DNA from: Knoxdaviesia capensis
Lineage: Eukaryota > Ascomycota > Sordariomycetes > Microascales > Gondwanamycetaceae
Direction of reading: 5' to 3'
DNA: 64,000 nucleotides
Assembly (NCBI GenBank): GCA_001510575.1
Contig: LNGK01000002.1
Location: forward strand, 2,592,144-2,656,143
Shown here: positions 1 through 10,900 of the stretch, piece after piece
How positions within the stretch are numbered: position 1 is the first letter of the stretch
Layout: every line of letters begins with the position of its first letter
Program-made: the position numbers and the translations under genes
The notes under the pieces: model-generated
Database searches by the model: none
Told to the model about the DNA's origin: nothing
Seen by the model: only the letters and a program-made list of their open reading frames with translations

Positions 1-2424
1 CTCACAGCGTCCAGTGATACAACACTGAGATCCGGCGCCAACACCCCTCTAAAATAGCCCCATTAAATGTACACTTGTTCCTGGATTTGTGGACCGGTCC
101 ACCCACTAACACGTTCTGCCCAGTTGTTCACTCACGGGAGGAGAGAAAAAAAAAAAAGGAGCTCTGGAGGAGAGTTTCTATTGGTACTGACGTGGTTAGT
201 TCGTCTAAACTTTTTCTTCTTCTGCTCTTTTCTGTCTTGTGTCTACCCCCCCTTTCTCAAAGTGGACTCTTGTGTGGCGGATTCCCTCTCGCGCAAACGT
301 CACGGCGCATATGGCCGATGGTCGGGATATCTACACTGTGCTCTGTGGTAGACTTAATACGAGCTCCAACAGTGGCTATTGCAGACAAGACTGTATGCAG
401 CACACTGTCCGTGAACTTCGTATAACGTAGCATTTGGATTTGACTTCCTCGCCCTCATGTTTTCAGTTGAAAGAAAACAGACCGGAGCCTACATACAGAA
501 CCTCCCAGAGTCACATTTCGCGGTATCATTGCCTTGTTCGTCCAAAACCCCAAACCCATGAATGCCCCCAAAATCTCTTTTTCCTTGCCCAGGGTCATCA
601 AGTTACCACTGTAGCAGGGTCGATCACAGCTTAAGGGCCCCCCGGTAGCGGCTGAAGGGGAGAGAGAAACGTATTACAATCCCCCGTTATCAAGCAATGC
701 TTCTTTATTTTTCTTCTCTCTCTTTCTTCACATATGCTTCCTTCTTCCCGCTTGATGGCGTCGGCTCCTGAGTATTCTCAGTCGATGGGTGCAAGTGGAC
801 GCCCAGATTTCACGAAAATAGGAGCGTTCCTGGGCTACTGAAAAAAGGAGAACAAAAAGAAAAAAGGGAAAAAGGAGCTCGTCCAATCCAGCTTCGCTTG
901 CTCAGTGAGAAGAACCAAAGAAAAATTTACACTGAAACGCAACTAACTTTTTAGATGTTGGACCGGGAGCCGTCTAAGCCAGATCCAGCTAGTATGCATG
1001 TACCCGCACCGCCTTTTCCACGCACAGAGTGACTTCGGACGAGGGTAGCAGTCGATCACCGGGATTTTTGGGAAGAGGGTGCGCCACCCTCCTCCTTTTA
1101 GGAATCGGAAAAGAGAAAATAAAAATACTTGACCGGTTGGCGCAGCCTGGTTCATCGTGGTTTTTGGTGTGGTAGCAGAAATCTGCACTTCTGGCCCCAG
1201 GCAGGCCGTTTCTCGTATTGGATGGGGGAACAACCAGTTCACACACAAAAGAAACAAAAAGAAGCGGGGAGTGGCTGGAAGAACAGTAAATGGGGTGGCC
1301 TTATCATTTACAGAATCCTGTTGTGGGATCTTGTTGCTCGTGTTCCTCTGGATGCTCTCTGACTTGTTCTGGTCTGTTGTCGCCTGAGAAGGCTCTGTTC
1401 TAGAGGATCTGATCTGACCAGTCCACTTGACGGCAAGCCAGTGCTCCCCTAAGAGACACCGGCGCTGTTACGTTTGCCGTAGAGCCATAGTAAACTGCCG
1501 CAATATCTGTATCTTTCCTGCGTGGCTGGCCTAGGCAAGGCAGGCGAGCGAGAGAGGGCGCCTGTCAACGTGCTGTTCCACAGAACATGCCCCAATGTCA
1601 GAGATATACCAATCCCATCTCGTCTTCTCCCTTCTTAAAGATCCCCTGATTGCTCGGTAATGAGCGGAAATCCTGCTTCTTCGGTCTTTTCCCCTACACG
1701 TCCATGCTGCTGGCCTGTGCCCATGCTCGCATATCAACTATCCAAAGGGGGAAGATGATCTCTCATCTTGTGAATACGGGAGCGAGGAACAACGACCCAT
1801 GTGGATGTCCCGACTAATGGTCCGAGTTGTAGGACGAGCAACAGCAGTCGCGCTGTGCCTGGATATGTCATGGTTGGGAGAACTTACACGGTAATGCTAT
1901 TGCAAGAGGTCCTCGTAGGTACGTACCTGTGCACCTTCGGTTGACAATGTCCGGTGCCCCCGTCGGTAACTTTGACTCCCATCCACTCCCCCCCCCCCCA
2001 CCCTCCCAGGTTGAAGACTTTGTGCGTGTTATTGCTGAAGAACACACACCCTCTCCTGGTGGCCCTAGAGAAAGGCTAAGCTAGTCACCACTCCCCCCCC
2101 AAAAAAATCCTAAAAATAATTAAACCCGTATCGTTCTTGGGCTCGCCGCCGCTCACCATTATAAAGATGCGGCGATTCCCTTTTCCTCTGTCCTTCTCTC
2201 TCTTCTTTTCCTTCTCTTCTCCTCCTCACCCATCGCCTTAATACCAATCCCGTTCGTTAACTTGAACAAGTCATTCGCTATTCTCCTTCTTGCAAACGTC
2301 TTTCGTTTTCCAACACCAGTCGCTACCAGATCAACACACACTTGCTACTTATACCCCGTGTCTATTCTCTGTTATTAATATCCATCACCTTGTTTTTTAA
2401 TACCGACGTTTAATATCCGCCAAA
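1..2424. other. Intergenic, no gene supported
   Basis: Only short reading frames without recognisable protein features are present. The stretch holds purine runs near 145-160 and 840-880, pyrimidine runs near 2180-2240, and C-runs near 1990-2000 and 2091-2100. The last 250 bases are rich in CT and are probably the 5' leader of the gene that begins at 2425. I see no RNA gene or mobile element here. Confidence 0.5.
2160..2166 (+). promoter_or_regulatory. Possible TATA box
   Basis: TATAAAG lies 259 bases before the start codon at 2425 and is followed by a pyrimidine-rich stretch, the usual arrangement of a highly expressed fungal gene. This is a motif match only. The transcription start is unknown. 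Confidence 0.35.
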
Positions 2425-3559
2425 ATGAAGGTTTCTGCTATTGGTATCACTGCTTTGGCTGTTGGCGTTGCCAACGCCTGGGAGTACCCTTACTGTGTAA
2501 GTGGCGTCTGTCGTTGATGTTGACGACATCATGGCTGTCTCTTCTGTCGTTGATTCTGGCCGTCTGTGCTCTGGAACAAGGGAGCCAGACACATTCCACC
2601 GTGGTGGGCCACAGCCTGTCTTGCATGTTGTACCTCCAACACTGCGAGTCTTCTTGTCTTACACACGGCCTCCCGCTCCGGCCAGAATCCGGCCCTCCGC
2701 ATGTCTGACACCGCAATGAACCACCCGACTAACATGCGTTCTACAGGACCCCGACAACTGCTACAACAACATGGTCGATCTCCGCTTCGCTGAGGATGCC
2801 AAGACCTTCTGCCCGGAGTTCCTTGCCGCCACCACCACCGATGCTGCTGCCATCCCCACCTACCTGGGTAACTGCGACGGTGTGATCGCCGCCGTCTCGT
2901 CGGCCTGCTCGTGCATCACCTACGTGCCGACGTCGACCGAGACTTCGACCGAGGCCACCGAGACCACCGAGTCGTCGTCGTCCACGGCCCCTCCCACCAT
3001 CACCAGCACCACCACCGAGACCACCACCAGCACCTCCACCGAGTCTGAGTGCACCCCCGAGACCACCGAGGAGGAGTCGACCACCACCACTCCCGCCTCG
3101 ACCACCACCACCCCGTCGGTCCCCACCACCGCCGCCAACTCGACCTCGACTCCCCCGACCGAGAAGCCCACCCTGCCCACCACCTTCGAGACCAAGACCA
3201 CCAAGTACTCCACCTCGACCTACTTCAGCACCACCACCGTCGTGATCACCAGCTGCCCCGGCGACAAGCCCAGCTGCCCCGGCGAGGGCCATGCCACCAC
3301 CACCACCGTCGTCATCCCCGTCACCACCACCTGGTGCCCCGAGGAGACCACCACCTACTCGCCGTCGTCGTACCCCTCGCAGTCGTACCCCTCGTACTCC
3401 GGAAACGGCACCACCGTTGTCCACCCCACCGTGCCCACCACCCCCGTGCCCTCCACCTCCACCTCCACCCCCACCTCCACCATCCAGCCCGGTGCCGCTG
3501 CCCGCGTCGGCGGAGGCATCGTTGCTGCCGTTGCCGGTGTCGTCTTTGCTATGCTGTAA
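2425..3559 (+). CDS. Ser/Thr-rich GPI-anchored cell-surface protein
   Basis: Two exons, 2425-2496 and 2747-3559. The intron starts GTAAGT, has a GACTAAC branch site at about 2727-2733 and ends in ACAG. The product is about 294 residues. Residues 1-18 form a signal peptide ending in ANA. A compact domain with six cysteines (24, 29, 46, 67, 78, 80) follows, then about 180 residues of Thr/Ser/Pro-rich sequence likely to be O-mannosylated. It ends in a small-residue site plus a hydrophobic tail (final residues VVFAML), the pattern of a GPI-attachment signal. Such proteins sit in the plasma membrane or cell wall. Function beyond surface coat is unknown. The Thr codons are almost all ACC, so the opposite strand also stays open, which is a by-product. 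The N-terminal domain resembles the Cys domain seen in many fungal GPI proteins but lacks the eight-Cys CFEM pattern. Confidence 0.88.
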
Positions 3560-6500
3560 ATTGGATGAAGAAGAATGAAGAAAGCCAATGCCCATATCTT
3601 TGGTCAATTGAACGATCTTCCCTTTTCTAATCAACCATTTCTATTTCATCCGTTTTGGGCTTTTTTTCCCTCTCTACCGCTAGCATCCGGACCTGGTAAT
3701 GTCACAAATATGGTCCCTTAGTATATATATCTATATCTTTATCTATATATAGATTCTTATGGAGGAAGGTTAATGTCATGACTGCTTTTTTTTTTCTTTT
3801 TGGCTCGGGAACGGGATTCTGTTGATGAATGTAGTTCCCTTTTAGATTTTATATTGCTCTAATATAATCCCATCTTCTGATGTCCTTCATTTCATCCAAG
3901 TTATTAATGTCTGTTCTTCGTGTCCGTCTTCAGCTCGTAGGCCCGACTAAGTGCTGACTTTCCTACTTTCTTTTGTCCCTCTGTCATCCATACCATACTC
4001 TCTTCATGCTCCACTCTCTACATAGGTACAGCCATATCAAAGAATCGTATCGTCCCCGACGACTCTGCTATTGATGAATTCAACAACACTTGAGTGACGC
4101 TTCGAGCCAAAGCTAACAGGACGTGGCTAAATGGGGAAGTGACCTAAGCTCATGAGTGTCTGGATATAGAAGCACTGCACCTGGACCACACTTCCGATGG
4201 CCACCTATTGATCCCTATTAACACTATATCCTGATACCCATGATTCGTCTTATGCTCTGTGTACCACTCAGGCGTGGAGACACGTCTCGTTGATACCAGT
4301 AGTTGTAGATCTGCTCTCAACTGGCAAGATATTGTGGAAGAATATCAGCGACACTGGCGGTGCCAGGATGGCAAAACTTGGTAGCTCCCGACTTTGATGT
4401 GGGACAGAGTATCTCCATCGTCGCTTGTCGTCTGGGCGTCATCCGTGGCCGCCGGGCTGGCGGCACTCTGGCCAATACACGAGTCGATATGCGCGCGTCT
4501 CTGTCCTCGACATCCGCTGATCCCGGAGCATTTGGACGCCGTTCATTTCCACCTGAAACCACATTCGTTCAATCAAATCCAGGAGTGTCGCCCCCAGTCG
4601 CGGTGATACATGCTGACAATATTTGTGGGAGTATCTGTAAGCTTCTTACGTCATATCTTTACAACTGCCGTCTATCAAGTTAAGGGTCGTCAGCATGAGT
4701 TCCATGATAATCCGGGGTGGACTATTTCCTCCAGCCGTCAGTATTCCCCCCGGGTCTTGCCCGGGGACGCGAACACGGTTGGCTGACTCCACGCCTTAGG
4801 GGACGAGCTGCGGAGCAAGCCCAGTCGGAGTTCGTCAATGCCACTTCTTTGTGGCCACTGTCGTATCTTCTGTCTGATGTGACGACCTGTCTGGAACTGG
4901 GCTTTTCTTGGGCGTTGGGGACGCAGCCACGTGTCTCAAAGTTGTACACGAACCAGACTTGTCAGATGGCAGACTCCCATTCCAGGCCCAGTGAGCAGTC
5001 TTGATAGAAGAAGCAATCACACTACCGGACGGAAGTTTAGGTAGAGGCAACTTTCCTCTTTATGCGCATTCACACCCACGATGTTCCTCATTGCCAACTG
5101 GGCTTGATGCAACAAGATTGCTGGCCGACATCGTCAGCCACCATCTCTTCCGAGTAAGACTGGCCCCTTTTTCTGCAGGATGTGTGACGAAACACTCCCC
5201 AGCTTACCCGTGTTTGCCTCCAGGTGCCATCCGCACAGGCAAACCTGATATTACAAGGACCGTCAGCTTACTCGTCCGGGCACCATCTCAGGCGGCCGGA
5301 TTCTTCACCGAGCACGAGACACGCTGGGGACCATGCACATATTCCGTGCCAGGTGCCGTGCCCATACATAGACAAAAACATACACGATACTTTGCTCCCT
5401 GGGCAAGACACTTTTCCAAAGAAGACAATCGGGAGAAAAACGTCCCGGGTTCAGAACGCCACAGGCGTAGTGAAGATGTGTTTTTCCCAACACACAACTT
5501 GCTCGCTACTCGGAGATATGCAAAGGATGTCACGCACTCTCAGCAGAAGTCGCTGTGTGCACGTTATCCTCGACGTTGTGCCTCACACATGCACAGTCGG
5601 TTGGGCTATAGGTGAGTACTGTACAGATCTAAGAGAAGTGTGTCGGAGCTTTGCGGCGGACAAGACGCGATAGGAGGCGAGAGAGATAATGAGGGAGAGG
5701 GAGAGGGAGAAAAGGGGCACGGCAAACATGCAAAAAAATCACTCGATGTAACGGGACCGGTGCGACACAGGGCCATAAGCGAGATATGGAGAGGAGACCT
5801 TTACATCTCCATCTACTTCTTCAATTCTTTTTCAGGAGAAAATTCCGTATAAAAATATATTGTGGCTTGCAGGGCCCCCCGTTTGCACCCTTTCCCAAGA
5901 AACAAAACAAGAGGGGAGCCGTGGACTTTGGGCACTTTGTTTCAATCGTCCCTGGCAGGAAGAGGTCAAGGGTCTTGAATGGGATGAACTGATCTTCACT
6001 TTTTCGTGACCACCAACTACGACATGAAAGTCAATCATGATGAACTACGCCATATACTGAAACACACCGCCGCAATCAACCTACCACACTTTTAACTCCG
6101 TATGAACAAAACGACCGGTGGAGGGTTACCTCGCTCCGACCACGATGCCGATCGAGGCTTGGTTCCCCCGGATTTGTGTCTCTCTCTGACTTCTTTATCT
6201 CTCCTTTCTGTTGAGTTGTAGAGCACTACTCCATTGTGGCATTTTTCCGGCGCCGCCGGCTCTGAAGGACTGTCGCCACCCCCCGATAAGAGATCGGAGG
6301 AGATACCGGAATCGGCCCAATCTCGGTCCGTAGTCTCGGGGAGGCTGGCAGGCGTGTTCATTCGGAGTGGACTTGCACCAACGAGAACGGCATGCTTCGA
6401 AGGGTTCTGAGTATCAAGGTCGCTTCACGATCGGGTTGTTGTCCGTGCCGGCTGCCACTTTAGAGAGAGAGAGAGGCAAACAAAAAATCATAGACAGTCA

Positions 6501-7454
6501 CTGCCGCTACGCTACTTGGGCATCGTTCGGGCCCCTTTCGGCGTCCACGCCGCAGTTTGTACCAAGAACCGGATTTTCCTGGGAGGGTAGGATGGGCTTG
6601 CCGAAGAGGGCAAGAAAGAGGGTAAACAACAAGGGCCGGGCGCGGCTCGCGGAGCGGAACGACATACTACAGTACATGCATGGGACTTGGACGGCAGCCA
6701 CACAATTTGCCCAGTTTCTTCTCACTGGTCGGACCCTGTTCACAATATCTTGCCCATCAAGGTGAGGGTGGCGAATATCAACCGCTGGGCCGTGTGAAGG
6801 ATTGCTGACGGCCCAAAGCCAATAAGCCAGATGGGGGACATCCCGTCAGCAATTTGAGATTTATTGGTAGACACACTGACTGTACTGTATGTACAGTACT
6901 GTTGTCTCCAAGTAAAGTCTGGAGAGACAGCACATACGTCGTCATGATGGATGGTGTGCTACAAGAATCAGTGTAACAAGAGGCGGCATGGAAATCAGCC
7001 ACTGCAAACCCGTGGACCTCAGAGCCTTGGGTGAGTTTAACCTAGTAGCCCCAACGCAAGACCAAACCCCAGTCATGCAGCGTGAGATTGACCTGGCGGA
7101 GTATGTGTGGAGATGTTCTTGCCCCTGGTGCCTATAGCCTGTACTGCTTTGCATTCACACCGCCGATGGAGCAGCTCCTGGCGTTGTGAACTTCGCCCGA
7201 CCGCAGGCCCAGACCTGTCGAGACCCCCAAACCCAATGGTGTACTGGTATACAACGGTATGTTTTCGCACCCCTTAGCGCCAAACCTAATTTTAAACCCT
7301 AGCCCTAAGGTACTCTTTTTAATCAAAGCAAAAAATCGTCTCCACAGCTACTTCTTCTTCTTCTTCTTCTTCTTCCTTCCTTCGTACCACCTAACTTTCT
7401 TCCTACAAAACAATTTTTTCCTACAAAACAGGCGCTACACAAAACCAAGTCCGT

Positions 7455-7455
<1 letters not shown>
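3560..7455. other. Gene-poor intergenic region
   Basis: After the 3' end of the GPI-protein gene (AT-rich with T-runs to about 3900) no gene can be supported. The longest plus-strand frame (5001-5615) has no domain, no signal sequence and no plausible splice continuation. A near-palindrome built on GTACTGTA/TACAGTAC lies at 6882-6899. Confidence 0.45.
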
Positions 7456-7501
<46 letters not shown>

Positions 7502-7532
7502 GAAAAAGAGAGAGAAAGAGAGAGACACACAC

Positions 7533-7572
<40 letters not shown>

Positions 7573-7661
7573 ACACACAGAGAGAAAAAGAGAGAGAGAG
7601 AGACGCACACACACACACACAGAGAGAGAGAGACAGAGGCACACACACAGAGAGAGAGAGG
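7456..7661. repeat. Compound GA/CA microsatellite
   Basis: About 200 bases of (GA)n interrupted several times by short (CA)n blocks. The purine strand is the plus strand. It contains no stop codons in most frames and therefore creates long false reading frames on the minus strand rich in SLSLS and CVCV. Confidence 0.95.
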
Positions 7662-7695
7662 GGGGTGTCCGAGTTTTGGCGGGCGTGGAGTACGG

Positions 7696-7955
7696 TAGCT
7701 GGGCTCTGGTACTGACTTCCGCGCTGGGCTCTGGTGCTGGCTTCCCTGAATGCCTTCAAGAATTGAAGACTGGGCTCTGGTACTGACTTCCGCGCTGGGC
7801 TCTGGTACTGAGTTCTGCGCTGGGCTCTGGTGCTGGCTTCCCTGAATGCCTTCAAGAATTAAAGACTGGGCTCTGGCACTGACTGCCGCGCTGGGCTCTG
7901 GTGCTGGCTTCCCTAAACAACTTATCCAGTCAATGCCTTCAAGAATTGAAGAGTC
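7696..7955. repeat. Minisatellite with a 25-base subunit and a longer composite unit
   Basis: A 25-base subunit beginning GCTGGGCTCTGG recurs. It alternates with a longer composite of about 71 bases that adds a segment containing TGCCTTCAAGAATT. Three copies of the TGCCTTCAAGAATT block (near 7751, 7847, 7936) and seven of the GGGCTCTGG block are visible. Copies differ by a few substitutions, mostly transitions. It directly abuts the GA/CA microsatellite. Origin unknown. Confidence 0.85.
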
Positions 7956-10900
7956 AAGGCAGGATACAAAGCAGGGGGAGGTGTATGCTCGGTTCCTGGA
8001 CCCCCATAGAAGTAGCGCTAAAAGCCCCATAAAAAAGATACTTCTCGATATCCTTGTCAGTACAAGGGGGGGGGCTAAAACTTTGACCTTACCGATAGTA
8101 AATAGGTCGGCAGGGAAAGGGGAATCTCCATTCATGGCCACATATGGGGCTTCCTTTGCGCTAGACTCCGACTCTGCGACTTTCGGTATTTCTACCGCTG
8201 ACGAGCATCTTCAAATTCCCTAACGATACCCGAGTAAGTCCATGAAAATAAAATTCAGTACCTCAATGCTCACTGTTTCTGCAATTCAGCAGCAAAGAAA
8301 AACCCAAGAAAGCCAAAACTAAAACCACTTGTGTCGCGCGGGATGAGGGGGGTACGCGTTAATCCCTTTCGGGGTTGGCTCCGACAAGGGCCCGCCGGCC
8401 TGGGGTTGCTTTGGTGGCTGTGGCCGAGCCAGGGGCACAACAGGAAATCCACGCGAGAGAGAGATACGGACACAGAAGGATGAAGACTCGTGGGGGATGT
8501 TTATTCCAGGTCTGAGATGGGGGCGAGCGGAGCTTGCAGGAAGGAGAATGGTTGAGGGGGCTGCAGGCACTCGAACTCCATGTACTGTACTCTACCGACT
8601 TCGCGAGTATTCAACCGTGATATGTTTCCAATGTTTACACAGGGCAGAAGGATTGTTCCCCCTCCCCGAGCATCCTTATCTCGACCAAACATTCTCGGTC
8701 GCCCCAAAATGATGAAATCGGTTACGGCCCCTATCCTGCACCCTTCCCCTGCCTCCCAGGTGAGCAAAGCTTCTCATCCTCAAGGATTTGGCGAGATATC
8801 CCACACATGACCATGTAGCGGACGGTGCCAGACCCCGTCAAATCTGCAAACGAATGTCAAAGACAGAGAAATACAGTAGGTATCTGGTGGCGGCGGTCTG
8901 GCAGACTGAGATGTGAGCAATTTCTCGGAGGCGTCTCTTAGTCTGCGTGTTGACTGCTCGTTTACCAGCGCTCCGAGACCACGACGTGGACCTTACGTTT
9001 TGATGCTTTCCAGGGCTCTGGGTTTCTGGTTGCTTTTCGCCCCCCCGCCCCCATCGGGCCGCCGCAGGCATGGCTTGGAGTCCGCTGTTCTGTGGAAGAG
9101 AGGGCCAACGAAGACCCCACTGGCACAGACTGCAATCTCCGACGAAAATACAAGACTACTGCGCTCGTATCAAGGTGATTCTTTCGAGAAGCTAGCGAGC
9201 ACTGACTGGCGAACAGACAGTCGTGTTAATGAAGCTGACATATAACAAGTTGCAACGTTATTGCTTTGACGGTGTTCTTGAGCTGCAATCTGATCGTGAG
9301 AGTCCGTAGTCTAGAGCCGGGAGCTTGTACGGAGCGGTTTGGACGATACTGTCGATCAGTCGAAAGAAGCACAAGTAATGTACGAGTATGCATAGGCTGT
9401 CCTGAAAATACTGCCTGTCGGTCAGCTCGAAGTGGAACGGAGCAAAACGTATCAGTAAACCGCCTACGTAAGGACGTGCGTCTTATCAGGCCAAAATTCC
9501 TCGGAGACCTGCGAACAGGATTCTGGTTTTCAGATAATTGGCACCCCCCCTGGTCACTGTTTCCTGTGTGGCAGTTGTGTCTGAAAGGGTGGGGGACCCT
9601 CTCTTGTCAACTCGTGTCCCCCCTTCTTTTTCCACTTCTCTGATATCTTCCCCTGTCTTGATCAGGATCAGCCCCATCCACCATTTTCAGTCACCTAGAC
9701 TTGGGACCATGCCTTTCTGGGCTGATATGATCTCGCCCATTCTGCAAGCACATCACAACCAACCCTACCGACCTAAACTAATCGGGACATGGTACTAGTG
9801 TCTCTGCCCCCTAACTCTTACTGAAGGAAGATTTGTACAATACTGGCCCCCTTCGCCAACTGGTTGGTTACCCCTGCATGCCAGGAGATGGATTTCCAAC
9901 AGGGCCGGAGATGGCGTAACTAGAAGACGCGGGACCAGATATGGCAATACCGAAATGAACTACGAGCTGCTGCCAACAACGGGCTTCCAACGGTGGCTTA
10001 TATCTCACTGAGAGGCGAGCTAAACCAGATATACATCTTCACGCGGATTGGAAAGTTGGATTGCTCCCACCCCCGCTTCACACACGGCAACTGATGGGGA
10101 CGAGTCATATGTGTAAGGCTAGGGCTAGATGTCTGTGTACCTAAAGTCCCACTTCCATTTGGAATACTACGACTTAAGCTCGATACTTACTCTCTTACAC
10201 GCTTCCCGCTTCCTTCTTCTGGACTTCAGCCCTTGTCATGGTACACAAGTCCATCTTGTGATGGGGGAGAATACAACAGAAACATCACGACAGTCGCGGA
10301 CGGGAAGGAGGGATGCCACCGAACCCGTGGTGGATATACTACCGACGACTACCTACCTACGAGTGTGTTGGACGAGTCAAGTGAGTACAGTACGTGGACC
10401 TCTGCCGTTGGGATGCAGGAAAAGGGGAAATTGTCCCAGAGATATGGGAGGGCACATGCACAGTAAAGACTGTCGGAACTGTGTAATGTAAAAGTGCTCG
10501 TGTAAATATCTCGATGGGGTTACCCTGGCTTGGTAGCAGACGGCGTGGGTGCACCATTGCGAATGCATACAAGCTTCCCAACAGCCGGGTAGGGCTAATA
10601 AAAAGTAATATGCGAGATCTGAAGCATTTAGTAACCATCTTCATATATGCCGTATCTCGCAGACTGGTGCTGTTCTGTCTTCATCCCCTATCTTGTTATC
10701 TTGCCCGCTGTCGTCTCCTGCTTCGCACCTTTCTCTGTTTTCTCTTTCCCCTTTTACTCCTCTTACTCCTCCTCTTCTGCTCCCGGTTCTTCAAGGGCTC
10801 CGACCGGCGTATTTGCCCCTTCTTCGTTCTCCATTCAGCTTCTGATTCTTCTTCTTTTTGTATCTCCAACTACACACGCTCTCTCTTTAGTACTCTGCTC

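Noticed and set aside
2741..3634. 297-codon open frame opposite the GPI-protein gene
   Set aside because: It is Gly-rich, mirrors the ACC-rich Thr codons of the real gene and has no start context, splice sites or domain.
5001..5615. 204-codon plus-strand frame
   Set aside because: No domain, mixed composition, no conserved-looking blocks; length is within chance for GC-balanced DNA.
7696..7955. CRISPR-like direct repeats
   Set aside because: Units are contiguous with no unique spacers, in a eukaryotic genome; it is a minisatellite.
7323..8141. 272-codon minus-strand frame through the GA/CA and minisatellite arrays
   Set aside because: Open because CT repeats lack stops. The peptide is SLSLS/CVCV low complexity plus the translated minisatellite. 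Kept only as part of the repeat finding.
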